Below are positions 51,890-60,012 of a DNA stretch of 64,000 nucleotides, piece after piece. Source of the DNA: Natrarchaeobaculum aegyptiacum (GTDB lineage Archaea; Halobacteriota; Halobacteria; Halobacteriales; Natrialbaceae); assembly GCF_002156705.1 (NCBI RefSeq), contig NZ_CP019893.1, positions 868,001 through 932,000 of the forward strand, given 5' to 3'. The position numbers and the translations under genes are program-made. Position 1 is the stretch's first letter; every line of letters starts with the position of its first letter. Under the pieces are notes generated by a model. It was not told the origin of the DNA. It saw only the letters and a program-made list of their open reading frames with translations, and searched no databases.

Positions 51890-52036
51890 ATGTTCCGAGA
51901 ATTGAAGCGCGTCTTCGTCTACTCTGGCTCGACAGAAGTGCTGGTCGAGTGCCGCCAGTGCGGGTCGAAACTCGAGCACGACGCCGGGTCGTGTCCACAC
52001 TGTGGGAGTTCGGAACTCGCCCGCTACGAACTGTGA
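51890..52036 (+). CDS. Small zinc ribbon protein (DUF7129-like)
   Basis: 48 residues: MFRELKRVFVYSGSTEVLVE, then CRQCG and CPHCG knuckles and a SSELARYEL end. This rubrerythrin/zinc-ribbon-like pattern is common in haloarchaea. The ATG at 51890 is 6 bp after the preceding zinc-protein gene. Function unknown; possibly a redox or adaptor ribbon. Confidence 0.75.
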   Translation: MFRELKRVFVYSGSTEVLVECRQCGSKLEHDAGSCPHCGSSELARYEL

Positions 52037-52124
52037 CGACTTCCATCTCGCAACGACTACACACTCGTCGTGGGTGACGTTAGCCGCACTCGAGCCCGGC
52101 GGCTCCCTCGAGGAGCTGTCGCCA

Positions 52125-52373
52125 CTACTCGTCGATTCCCTCGACGTCGTCGACGTCCTCGGGGATGTCCTCGAGTTCCTCGTCCGTCGCTTCGGCGTCT
52201 TCCAGCTCCTCGATCTCCTCGGCGTCTTCTCGGGGCGCGTTCTGGGTCCCGAGGTCGCTGTCGCCCTCTGAGACCTCGTCACGGTCGCGGTCGATCCGCT
52301 CGAGTTCCTCGCCGATCTCTGCTTCTCGTTCCGCCTCGACCTCGTTCGCGCGGTCGGCGTCGTCTTCGGCCAT
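52125..52373 (-). CDS. Highly acidic small protein, unknown
   Basis: 82 residues, over 45 percent Asp/Glu, with a predicted charged helix (ANEVEAEREAEIGEELERID) and an Asp/Glu-rich disordered tail. No motif. It is convergent with the small zinc ribbon pair and divergent from secE. Similar acidic proteins exist in haloarchaea, but composition alone limits confidence. Confidence 0.55.
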   Translation of the reverse strand: MAEDDADRANEVEAEREAEIGEELERIDRDRDEVSEGDSDLGTQNAPREDAEEIEELEDAEATDEELEDIPEDVDDVEGIDE

Positions 52374-52555
52374 GATACTCGCGGTTCGCGGCCTGCAGGT
52401 TTGTCCGTCGGGCCGTCGCCTGCAACGTCGGCCGAGGGGATTGCGAGAGCGGCGGGTCGTCGAGGCTGAAGACGCTACGGGAACCTGTCGCTCGAGCGAA
52501 CGTGCCGGCGGACACGAAAGACAGATAAAAGGCCGCGGAGTGTGAACGGATAGAT

Positions 52556-52747
52556 ATGGACGTTCCGTACGACCTCACCTCGTACGTTCGGGTGTTGAAG
52601 ATGGCGACGACACCCACGACAGAGGAGTTCCTTCAGGTGTCGAAGATCGCCGGTGCTGGGATCCTGCTCGTCGGGTTCCTCGGCTTCATCATCGGCAGCG
52701 TCATGCTGCTGTTGACCGGCGGCGCAGCCCCCGGTGGTGGCTTCTGA
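52556..52747 (+). CDS. secE: Protein translocase subunit SecE (Sec61 gamma)
   Basis: 63 residues with an amphipathic N-terminal helix ([20 protein letters not shown]) and one transmembrane helix ([18 protein letters not shown]), the canonical archaeal SecE/Sec61-gamma layout. The stop overlaps the spt5 ATG (TGATG at 52745-52749), the conserved archaeal secE-spt5 pair. Clamps the SecY channel in the membrane. Confidence 0.95.
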   Translation: MDVPYDLTSYVRVLKMATTPTTEEFLQVSKIAGAGILLVGFLGFIIGSVMLLLTGGAAPGGGF

Positions 52748-53184
52748 TGGGCATCTACGCGGTCAAGACCACGGCGAGCCAGGAGCAGACCGTCGCCGAC
52801 ATGATCATCAACCGCGAAGAGCCCGAAGTCCACGCCGCACTCGCGCCAGATTCGTTGACTTCCTACGTGATGGTCGAAGCCGACGACCACAACGTGATCG
52901 AGCGCGTGCTCGAGGACATTCCCCACGCCCGGAGTATCGTCCCCGGCGAGTCGGACATCTCGGAGGTCGAGCACTTCCTCTCGCCGAAACCCGACGTCGA
53001 GGGAATCGCCGAGGGCGACATCGTCGAACTCATCGCCGGCCCGTTCAAAGGCGAGAAAGCACAGGTCCAGCGAATCGACGAAGGCAAAGATCAGGTCACC
53101 GTCGAACTGTACGAGGCGACGGTTCCGATTCCGGTCACGGTGCGGGGCGACCAGATTCGCGTGCTCGACAGTGATGAGCGCTAA
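52747..53184 (+). CDS. spt5: Transcription elongation factor Spt5 (NusG homologue)
   Basis: 145 residues: NGN domain (1-~85, [19 protein letters not shown] to [17 protein letters not shown]) and a KOW domain (about 90-145, [20 protein letters not shown]). With Spt4 it binds the RNA polymerase clamp and promotes processivity. The TAA stop lies in the loop of a perfect 9-bp hairpin (53173-53194), and the last 22 codons plus stop are part of the 194-bp repeat duplicated downstream. Confidence 0.97.
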   Translation: MGIYAVKTTASQEQTVADMIINREEPEVHAALAPDSLTSYVMVEADDHNVIERVLEDIPHARSIVPGESDISEVEHFLSPKPDVEGIAEGDIVELIAGPFKGEKAQVQRIDEGKDQVTVELYEATVPIPVTVRGDQIRVLDSDER

Positions 53185-53309
53185 GGCGCTCATCAAGCAG
53201 TCAGCGCGGTGCAACCGCGCTGAATATAGCGACGAACGATAGTTCGTCGAACCATGCGAACGGGCGCGTTGCGCCCGTGAGCATCCGACGAGCGGTAGCG
53301 AGTCGGTTC
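53116..53309. repeat. 194-bp direct repeat, copy 1 (includes spt5 3' end)
   Basis: Identical, by reading, to 53414-53607, offset 298 bp. It covers the last 22 codons and stop of spt5 and four perfect hairpins plus one partial one. The flanking bases differ on both sides (53115/53413 and 53310/53608), defining the limits. Confidence 0.95.
53173..53306 (+). repeat. Hairpin array starting at the spt5 stop codon
   Basis: Serial perfect stems: 53173-53194 (9 bp, TAAG loop containing the stop codon); 53201-53223 (10 bp, GCA loop); 53230-53249 (8 bp, GATA loop); 53260-53278 (8 bp, GTT loop). A weaker 5-bp stem lies at 53285-53306 (CCGAC/GTCGG). Spacing between stems is 6-10 nt. Repeated identically in copy 2 at +298. 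Not a known terminator layout. Confidence 0.85.
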
Positions 53310-53413
53310 ACTCGGTGTGAGCGACGTGAGCACCGAGAACGTTTTGTACTAAATTTTGCAAGGAGCGGTGAGCGAACGACGTGAGCGAACCCGACGCAGT
53401 AAAATTTAGGAGC
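53310..53413. repeat. Spacer with terminal inverted repeats between the two copies
   Basis: Contains CTCGGTG/CACCGAG (53311-53337), the 10-bp direct repeat GTGAGCGAAC (53368-53377 and 53381-53390), and a 9-bp inverted pair CTAAATTTT at 53349-53357 with AAAATTTAG at 53401-53409. Copy 2 follows directly. The AT-rich arms stand out from the GC-rich surroundings. Confidence 0.7.
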
Positions 53414-53607
53414 GCGACGGTTCCGATTCCGGTCACGGTGCGGGGCGACCAGATTCGCGTGCTCGACAGTGATGAGCGCTAAGGCGCTCATCAAGCAGTC
53501 AGCGCGGTGCAACCGCGCTGAATATAGCGACGAACGATAGTTCGTCGAACCATGCGAACGGGCGCGTTGCGCCCGTGAGCATCCGACGAGCGGTAGCGAG
53601 TCGGTTC
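53414..53607. repeat. 194-bp direct repeat, copy 2
   Basis: Same sequence as 53116-53309, including an untranslated duplicate of the spt5 C-terminal codons ([20 protein letters not shown]) and the hairpin array. No start codon or ribosome binding site makes the fragment a gene; it is a 3' remnant. Confidence 0.95.
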
Positions 53608-53681
53608 TTGCTGACTGGTTCCGTCACCACTGGCACGGTCGCTGTTTTCGCGCCGGCCCGACTCGTCCGTGGACGGAGACG

Positions 53682-55016
53682 TTACGTCCCGCCGTGGCTC
53701 GGGGCGGCCACCTCACCACCGATTTCCGTATGGTCGGCAGCGACGAACTCGACAGTGACCGTCATCGGCTCGTCGACGTGGCGGTCGGCCGCTGCGACGA
53801 GTCGCTCGACGAGCGCCGGATCGGGACCCTGTTCGGGGCCAGAGAGGACGATCACGAGCTGGTCGAGCGAGCGAATGGGATAATCGTCACCGAGTTCGAC
53901 CGACACCGCCGTCGTCTCGACGCCGTCGAACGCCGGATCCGCGAGCACTGCGTCGACGTCGGTTTCGACGTCCGACTCGAGCTGTGCGGCCTCGAGTTCG
54001 ACGAGCGTCGCACCGACGAGTGGGACCAGCAGCGCGACCATCAACAGGCCGGTAAGCGTCGCCATCGCGATGGTCTGTTTCCGGGCCGTCGTGACGGCAA
54101 ACAGGTTCGCTGGCCGGTATTCGGCCGCCCAGAGGGTAACCAGCGCAGCGAAGTTGATCGAGAGCGTGTTGACGAGGACGAGGACCATCGCTCCGACGGC
54201 AGCACCGTAGATCCCCCAGCTGACGGCGATCCCGACGGCCGCGGCCGGGGGGATGAGTGCCGCGGCGATCATCACGCCGACGATCGCCTCGGAGAGTTCC
54301 CGCGTGAGACTCAGGACGCCCGCGACGCCAGCGCCGAGGGCGATCAGGAGCGCGAGCAGGTTCGGTGCGACGCGTTCTTCGAGTTCGGCGACGGCGACGA
54401 TGTCGATCCCGGCAGGCTCGAGGCCCACCAGCCGAGTGATACTCGCGAGACAGATTGCACCGAGGATCGCGATCGTGATGCCGCTGATCTGGTAGACGAG
54501 TCCGGTCGACTGGAGGGCTGGATCGTCGACGACGGTCCCGACGCTCGTAGCCAGCGCCGGGCCGATCAGCGGGGCGATGACCATCGAGCCGACGACGACC
54601 GCCGGGGAGTCGAGCAAGAGTCCCGCGGTCGCGACGATCGCGCTGACGAGCGTCATCGTCGCGTAGACGGGAAACGTCGGCGTCAGCCCCGCCGCTTTCG
54701 CCTGCAGTTCCTGTCTCGAGATTCGGTCACCGCCGATGGCGCCTCGAGCCGATCTCGACCGGGGGTAGTCGGTCTGTTCGGAGACGATCGCCTCGGCGTC
54801 GATGACGACGGCGCTGGCGTCGGTCCCGATGCCAACCTCGCGTAAGCGATCGAGAACGCGTTCGACCGCGTCACTCGGGAGTGGGAACCTGACGGCAGCG
54901 GCGTACTCCTCGTCGCTGACCGACTCGCTGACGACGTACCGGATCTCTTCCTCCTCGAGGACCTCGAAGACGGACTCTTCGCTGCCAGCCGGGATCAGGA
55001 CCTCGACGTACCGCAC
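53682..55016 (-). CDS. TIGR00341/DUF389 membrane protein
   Basis: 444 residues from the GTG at 55014-55016 (VRYVEVLIPAGSEESVFEVL). An N-terminal ferredoxin-like domain (1-~85) precedes a membrane domain with about seven helices carrying GSMVIAPLIGPALATSVG and GVMIAAALIPPAAAVGIAVS, the family signature. A soluble C-terminal domain follows. Function of DUF389 is unknown, suggested to be transport or sensing. The stretch 55017-55079 upstream in frame does not look coding. Confidence 0.9.
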   Translation of the reverse strand: MRYVEVLIPAGSEESVFEVLEEEEIRYVVSESVSDEEYAAAVRFPLPSDAVERVLDRLREVGIGTDASAVVIDAEAIVSEQTDYPRSRSARGAIGGDRISRQELQAKAAGLTPTFPVYATMTLVSAIVATAGLLLDSPAVVVGSMVIAPLIGPALATSVGTVVDDPALQSTGLVYQISGITIAILGAICLASITRLVGLEPAGIDIVAVAELEERVAPNLLALLIALGAGVAGVLSLTRELSEAIVGVMIAAALIPPAAAVGIAVSWGIYGAAVGAMVLVLVNTLSINFAALVTLWAAEYRPANLFAVTTARKQTIAMATLTGLLMVALLVPLVGATLVELEAAQLESDVETDVDAVLADPAFDGVETTAVSVELGDDYPIRSLDQLVIVLSGPEQGPDPALVERLVAAADRHVDEPMTVTVEFVAADHTEIGGEVAAPSHGGT

Positions 55017-55150
55017 GTCGAACGCGTACGTCGAGCGGGTACAAACCAGTTGGTTCGGGTGGCGATGACACTCTCGCACGTCGAACAGTCGATGCGACGC
55101 GGGTCGTCGCCTGCAGACGATCTGGCCGGCCCCGAGGAGTCGGGTGACAG

Positions 55151-55438
55151 TTACCGCTTCAGTTCGGTTGCGATCCGTTCCATGTCAGCCTCGGATTCGA
55201 TCTCCTCGAGCAGTTCCTCGCGCTGGCGGACGTCTTCTGCGTCGGCGTCGTAGGCGCGGACGTACTCGGCGCGGCTGTGTTCGGTGAACGCGTGTCGGAT
55301 CGCGAGGTAGCCGTCGGGGACGACGGTGCCACAGACTTTACACTCTCGTCGCTCGTGCTCGGTCGCCTGATGAACGACGAGGTCCTCGACGTCGCCGAAG
55401 ACCGAGCCGCAATCGTCGATGCCACATTCCCAGGCCAT
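55151..55438 (-). CDS. Zinc-finger-like protein (DUF7565-like)
   Basis: 95 residues from the ATG at 55436-55438. N-terminal C2H2-like finger WECGIDDCGSVFGDVEDLVVHQATEH reads Cys-x4-Cys with two His; a second unit has CKVCGTVVPDGYLAIRHAFTEH. The C-terminal half is a charged helix. Known haloarchaeal pattern (DUF7565-like); possibly nucleic-acid binding. Confidence 0.75.
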   Translation of the reverse strand: MAWECGIDDCGSVFGDVEDLVVHQATEHERRECKVCGTVVPDGYLAIRHAFTEHSRAEYVRAYDADAEDVRQREELLEEIESEADMERIATELKR

Positions 55439-55642
55439 TCGTCGACACATCGACGGGGAGACGTAATGGGTTTTTCGTCGGCGCGACGACGGACGTTCAT
55501 ATTAGGCGTCTCGAGTTCGAATAGACTGTGACCGCGGGAGCCGTCCGGAGTCGAAATCGCCCGCGACACGCTCGAGACCGGCACGCACGCCACTGGCGAA
55601 CGAATCAGAACCACTAACTCACCGCTCACGAAACGTGTTCTC

Positions 55643-56407
55643 GTGAGCGACGGCGAAGCGACGCGAGTCGACTGCCACGTGAAGGTGCTGAACGAACGAG
55701 TCGTCGAGCGAGCGCGCCGGGCCGGGCTCGACGTGCTCGTCTACGCACCCCACTTCACGCGACTCCCCGAAATCCGCCAGCAGGCCGCAGAATACTCGAG
55801 CGACGACCTCCTCGTGGTTCCCGCACGCGAAGTGTTCACCGGGACCTGGAAGCACCGCAAGCACGTCCTCGCGATCGGACTTTCCGAACCTGTGCCCGAT
55901 TTCATCCCGCTCGAGGCGGCGATGGCCGAGTTCGAACGGCAGGACGCGACCGTACTCGCCCCGCATCCGGAGTTCGCCAACGTGAGTCTCGCCGCCGAAG
56001 ACATCGCGACCTACCGCGAGGCCATCGACGCGGTCGAGATTTTCAACCCGAAGCACTTCCCGTGGCACAATCGCCGTGCCCGCGATATCGCTGACCACCT
56101 CGAGATCGCGCCGTTTACCTCCTCCTACGCCCACCTTCCGGACTCCGTCGGCGTCGCCTGCACGGCGTTCGACGCCACCATCGAGAGCGAAGCGGATCTC
56201 TGTCGAGCGTTCGCGGAGGATACGGCCCGGCGGATCGTCTACGACAACGGGGCGACCCGACTGCGGACGACCGCAGGCGAACTCGCCCACCTCGTCTACG
56301 AGAACACCTGGGAGAAGATCGACCGCTTTTTCCTGCAAGGACTCGAGCCGACGCACCCCCGTCACATCGCCTACGACGGCCGGTTCGAGGACGTGGCGCT
56401 GTACTGA
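55643..56407 (+). CDS. PHP-domain metal-dependent phosphoesterase
   Basis: 254 residues with a GTG start. PHP motifs: VDCHVKVL at the N-terminus, LVYAPHFTRLPEI, VVPAREVFTGTWKHRKHVLAI, VLAPHPEFANVSLA, and SSYAHLPDSVGVACTAF. The first motif reads DCHVK where a canonical HxH is expected, so one metal ligand is altered; another substrate-binding variation is possible. PHP proteins hydrolyse phosphomonoesters or cyclic nucleotides. Substrate unknown. Confidence 0.88.
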   Translation: MSDGEATRVDCHVKVLNERVVERARRAGLDVLVYAPHFTRLPEIRQQAAEYSSDDLLVVPAREVFTGTWKHRKHVLAIGLSEPVPDFIPLEAAMAEFERQDATVLAPHPEFANVSLAAEDIATYREAIDAVEIFNPKHFPWHNRRARDIADHLEIAPFTSSYAHLPDSVGVACTAFDATIESEADLCRAFAEDTARRIVYDNGATRLRTTAGELAHLVYENTWEKIDRFFLQGLEPTHPRHIAYDGRFEDVALY

Positions 56408-56483
56408 GCGTCGCCGTACTGTCGGTTCATAGTACTGGGACTCGCTGTCCCGAAGCCGTCGTGCCATCCTGAGTGTCTCGAGT

Positions 56484-56525
56484 ACCGATCACCGACCACC
56501 GGTCACCGATTACCGATCATCGACG
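56484..56525. repeat. Degenerate 7-bp tandem repeat over a stop codon
   Basis: Six units of about ACCGATC in a row, diverged at one or two positions. The tract covers the stop codon (56510-56512) of the Mut7-C gene and its last four codons, VDDR. Confidence 0.6.
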
Positions 56526-56968
56526 TGCTCGAGCGTCTCGGCGACCCGGTCCCAGTGGCTTCCCTTCCAGAAGTACTGACTGCAGTCCTGACAGCACCAG
56601 ACGGACGTCTCGGCGGGGGCTGGAGCGTACTCGGGCGTCGACTCGTCGGGTGGAACGCGCTCGAGCCGGCCGTTACAGCGCCCGCAGCGGTCGGGCTCGT
56701 CGGCGAGCGTCAGGTCGACCCCCGCGGCACCGAGTTCTGCGAGCTGATCCTCCACGTCGTGAGACTCGAGCAAGAGTGCGTCCTCACCACGACTCGCGAG
56801 CTGGACGTCTCGTGTGAGAAGCGTCCGTTCGTCCGCGCGAGCGCGCTCGAGCAGGGCGTCGTCGGCCTCGAGCCCCACGTCGCCAGCGTAGACGGTGTCG
56901 TGGTTGCACATTCGCAGGTAGGCGACGAGGCCGCCGCACATGACGTCGAGGAGGAACCGTCGACTCAT
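56510..56968 (-). CDS. Mut7-C RNase-domain protein
   Basis: 152 residues. The PIN-like core reads FLLDVMCGGLVAYLRMCNHD, LTLADEP, and DERTLLTRDVQLASRG, with acidic residues expected at the active site. The C-terminal zinc ribbon is CGRCNGRLERV and CCQDCSQYFWKGSHW. This is the stand-alone prokaryotic Mut7-C family, predicted RNase or toxin-like nuclease. It lies 26 bp downstream of polX on the same strand. Confidence 0.9.
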   Translation of the reverse strand: MSRRFLLDVMCGGLVAYLRMCNHDTVYAGDVGLEADDALLERARADERTLLTRDVQLASRGEDALLLESHDVEDQLAELGAAGVDLTLADEPDRCGRCNGRLERVPPDESTPEYAPAPAETSVWCCQDCSQYFWKGSHWDRVAETLEHVDDR

Positions 56969-56993
56969 GTCTCGAAATCCGTGACTCTACCGG

Positions 56994-58745
56994 TCAGTGC
57001 AAGAACGCCTGCAGGTCCTCGAGGTCCCAGCAGTTGATCACGTCTGCGGGCTCGGCCCAGCCGCGGCGGGCGGTGTGGATGCCCCACCGGACGAACTCGA
57101 GCGTGGCAGGCTGGTGGGCGTCGGTGTCGATCGCGATCGTCGCACCCTCCTCGAGGGTCGCCTGGACGGCGCTCCCCCAGAGGTCGAGCCGGCGTGGATC
57201 CGAGTTGACCTCGAGGGCAGTCCCGCTGTCTGCGGCCGCTCGAGCGAGGCGGGTGACGTCGAAGTCGAGGCCGGAACGCTCGTTGAGCAGACGACCGCTC
57301 GGGTGGCCGAGCACGTCGACCGCGGGATTCTCGACTGCCCGGACGAGCCGCTCGGTCGCGGTCTCTGCGTCCTGAGAGAGCGCGCTGTGCGGTGAGGCGA
57401 CGATCACGTCCAGCGCGTCGATCACGTCCGCAGAGAGGCCGATCTCACCCTCGGCGTCGACGTTGGCCTCGACGCCCGCGAGCACCGTGATCTCTCGGTT
57501 GGCGTCGATCTCGCGAATCCGTTCGGCCTGCTCGAGCAGTTCATCCTCCGAGAGCCCGACGCCGCCGACGATCCCCGGTCCTTCGGCGTGGTCGGCGACG
57601 GCGTAGTAGTCGTAACCCAGCGCTTCGGCGGCGTCGACCATCGGCTCGATGGAGGTGTTGCCGTCGGACCACTCGGTGTGGGTGTGGAGGTCGCCCCGAA
57701 CGTCCTCACGGGTGAGCAGATCCGGTAGTTCGCCCGCCTCGGCGGCGTCGATCTCGCCGCGATCCTCGCGCAGTTCGGGTGGGATCCACGGCAGCCCGAG
57801 CGCCTCGTACATCCCCGCTTCCGTCTCGCCGGCGACGCGCTCGCCCACGCGCTGGTCGGATTCGTGGTCCTCGACGTCGGAGACGTCGAACGCGCCGTAC
57901 TCGTTTAGCTTCATCTCGCGGTCGATCGCGTAGTTGCGCAGCCTGACGTTGTGGTCCTTGCTCCCCGTGAAGTACTGCAGTGCAGCGCCGAACTCCCCGG
58001 GGACCACCACGCGGAGGTCGACTCGAATCTCGCCGACCCGGACGCTGGCCTTCGACGGCCCGGACTCGATCTCCGCATCGACGGACTCCCAGTCGACGAA
58101 CGCCTCGACGACGTCCTCGCCGGCCTCGGTCCCAGCGAGCACGTCCACGTCGCCGATCGTCTCCCGCCAGCGCCGGATCGAGCCTGCGACCTCGACCCGC
58201 TCGACTGCGTCGAGGCTCTCGAGAAACGCGAGTACGTCGTCGGCCAGCGGCCGACCTTCACCCAGCAGCTGACGCTGCCCGACCTGCCGGGCGAACTCGA
58301 GGTTCTCGCGGATGTTTTCCTCCGTCTTGGGGCCGAAGCCCTTGACCTCCTGAATCTCCCCGGCCTCGGCCGCCTCCTCGAGATCGTCCAGGGTCTCGAT
58401 CCCGAGTTCGCGGTAGAGTTTCCCCGCCGTCTTGGGGCCGACGCCCTCGATGCGCGTGAGGTCGGCGATGTCGATCGGTAACTCCTCTTTGAGAGCCTCG
58501 AGTTCTTCTATCTCGCCGGTCTCGACGTACTCGACGATCTTTCCGGCGATGGCGTCGCCGACGCCGTCAATCTCCTGTAAGACGTCCTCGTCGCCGGCCT
58601 CGACGCGGTCGGCGATCGGCACCGGGAAGGCACGGACGTTCTCGGCGGCGCGGCGGTAGGCTCGCGGCTTGTACTCGACCTCGTCGGCCTCGAGCAGGTC
58701 GGCGAACTCCTCGAATCGGCCCGCGAGTTCGGCGTTAGTGACCAT
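56994..58745 (-). CDS. polX: DNA polymerase X / PHP family (PolX)
   Basis: 583 residues. HhH motifs in the N-terminal 8-kDa-like region (IDGVGDAIAGKIVEYVETGE, IEGVGPKTAGKLYRELGIE, VKGFGPKTEENIRE), the Pol X catalytic palm with GSIRRWRETIGDVDVLAGTE (Asp pair), and a C-terminal PHP domain (GDLHTHTEWSDGNTSIEPMV) that gives 3'-5' exonuclease or AP endonuclease activity. ATG at 58743-58745 chosen; the GTG at 58748 is one codon further. Base-excision repair. Overlaps the DUF5788 stop by TGATG. Confidence 0.96.
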   Translation of the reverse strand: MVTNAELAGRFEEFADLLEADEVEYKPRAYRRAAENVRAFPVPIADRVEAGDEDVLQEIDGVGDAIAGKIVEYVETGEIEELEALKEELPIDIADLTRIEGVGPKTAGKLYRELGIETLDDLEEAAEAGEIQEVKGFGPKTEENIRENLEFARQVGQRQLLGEGRPLADDVLAFLESLDAVERVEVAGSIRRWRETIGDVDVLAGTEAGEDVVEAFVDWESVDAEIESGPSKASVRVGEIRVDLRVVVPGEFGAALQYFTGSKDHNVRLRNYAIDREMKLNEYGAFDVSDVEDHESDQRVGERVAGETEAGMYEALGLPWIPPELREDRGEIDAAEAGELPDLLTREDVRGDLHTHTEWSDGNTSIEPMVDAAEALGYDYYAVADHAEGPGIVGGVGLSEDELLEQAERIREIDANREITVLAGVEANVDAEGEIGLSADVIDALDVIVASPHSALSQDAETATERLVRAVENPAVDVLGHPSGRLLNERSGLDFDVTRLARAAADSGTALEVNSDPRRLDLWGSAVQATLEEGATIAIDTDAHQPATLEFVRWGIHTARRGWAEPADVINCWDLEDLQAFLH

Positions 58746-59212
58746 CACCGACCCCTCCGTGAACTGCCACCGTCGTCCTTGCCGAGGGCCTTCTGGAGGA
58801 ACGACATCCAGCGCTTGCGATCGGCCGCCTGCTGGGCTTTCTGCTCGCGCTCGAGATCCGTGGGACCGAGGCTCTCGAGGGCGTTCAGCGCCCGATCGAT
58901 GCCGATGACACTCCGGGCGAGCTCCTCGCCTTCTTCCCGGGTGATGTCGCCCTCCTCGATCCGCTGGACGCGCTGGAGGCGTTCCCGGCGCAGGTTCTTC
59001 TTCGCTCGCTCGACGCGCTCGCGTTCGCCCGGCGGCACCGTGTCGCGGCGCTTGATCTCGAAGACGAACGTCCGGAGGTCGATCTCCTCGCCCTGAACCT
59101 CGATCGTCTCCGGGATGTCCGCGCCGACGGTCGCCCCCTCGCGCTCGACGCGCTCGAGCAGCTGTTTGCGCTCGTAGGCTTGCACACTCTCCGTTCGGGT
59201 CCGGCGACTCAA
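58745..59212 (-). CDS. DUF5788-like protein, polX partner
   Basis: 155 residues, strongly charged and helical: YERKQLLERVEREGATVGAD then RRDTVPPGERERVERAKKNL. It matches the haloarchaeal DUF5788 group, usually next to polX. The stop overlaps the polX start. Function unknown; a role in DNA repair is suggested only by the neighbour. Confidence 0.82.
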   Translation of the reverse strand: MSRRTRTESVQAYERKQLLERVEREGATVGADIPETIEVQGEEIDLRTFVFEIKRRDTVPPGERERVERAKKNLRRERLQRVQRIEEGDITREEGEELARSVIGIDRALNALESLGPTDLEREQKAQQAADRKRWMSFLQKALGKDDGGSSRRGR

Positions 59213-59244
59213 AAAGCTATACCGAGCGGCTGGTCGTCGTACAG

Positions 59245-59778
59245 CTACTCCAGTGAGTCTGCGTCGCCGTTTTCACTCGAGTCGTCCGCCCCTCCGCGCT
59301 GGGAGAGTTCCTGATCGATCATCAGGAGGCCGGGGCCGTCGTCTCCGACGTACCTGAGTTTGTCGAGGATACCCTGTGCGGTCGCCTCCTCTTCGACCTG
59401 TTCGGCGACGAACCACTGGAGCATGTTCTCGGTGGCGTTGTCGCTCTCTTTGCGGGCGAGTGCGACCAGATCGTCGATCATCCCGGTGATCTCGACTTCG
59501 TGTTCGTAGGCGGCCTCGAAGGCGTCGGCCGGACTGTCCCACTCCGTCTGTGGGCTGTCGATTGCCTCGAGAGTCACCCGACCGTCACGTTCGATGACGA
59601 ACTCGTAGATGCGCATCGCGTGTTCGCGCTCCTCGTCGGCCTGAGCGCGCATCCACGACGCAAACCCGGGGAGTCCCTCCGCCTCGTAGTAGGCCGCCAT
59701 CGAGAGGTAGAGGTACGACGAGTAGAGTTCGGCGTTGATCTGCTCGTTCAGCGCGTCTTCGATCGGTTCAGAGAGCAT
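59245..59778 (-). CDS. Ferritin
   Basis: 177 residues. Four-helix ferritin with ferroxidase ligands in the expected places: LNEQINAELYSSYLYLSMAA (Glu), WMRAQADEEREHAMRIYEFV (Glu-x2-His), and WFVAEQVEEEATAQGILDKL. Bacterial FtnA-like, plus an acidic tail. Iron storage and oxidation. Single gene, divergent from the rhomboid protease across a 234-bp gap that carries no gene I recognise. Confidence 0.95.
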   Translation of the reverse strand: MLSEPIEDALNEQINAELYSSYLYLSMAAYYEAEGLPGFASWMRAQADEEREHAMRIYEFVIERDGRVTLEAIDSPQTEWDSPADAFEAAYEHEVEITGMIDDLVALARKESDNATENMLQWFVAEQVEEEATAQGILDKLRYVGDDGPGLLMIDQELSQRGGADDSSENGDADSLE

Positions 59779-60012
59779 AGTAGCTAGGCGAACTATTCGG
59801 AGAGCGCATCATCCTTGGGGTGGTCCTGGCCAGACCCCAGCATCCGAATCCGGAGACAGAACCGCTGGACGCTGTCGACGCTGACACCGCTGGCGACACT
59901 GCCGACGACAGCGCCATCGTTCGCCCGCAGAGACTCGAGCCTGCGACCGTAGCCGTGAACGGATCTGGCAGAACCCCAACTCCCTTAGCCATGCCACCCT
60001 TACCCACCTGCA

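Noticed and set aside
53414-53607. Second spt5 gene or CRISPR-like repeat
   Set aside because: Only 22 codons plus a stop are duplicated, with no start; two long units with internal hairpins do not resemble a CRISPR array with regular short repeats and spacers.
59779-59810. Iron-regulator operator before ferritin
   Set aside because: Only a short imperfect dyad (CGAA-CTA-TTCG) is visible, with no match to a haloarchaeal iron-box that I can defend.
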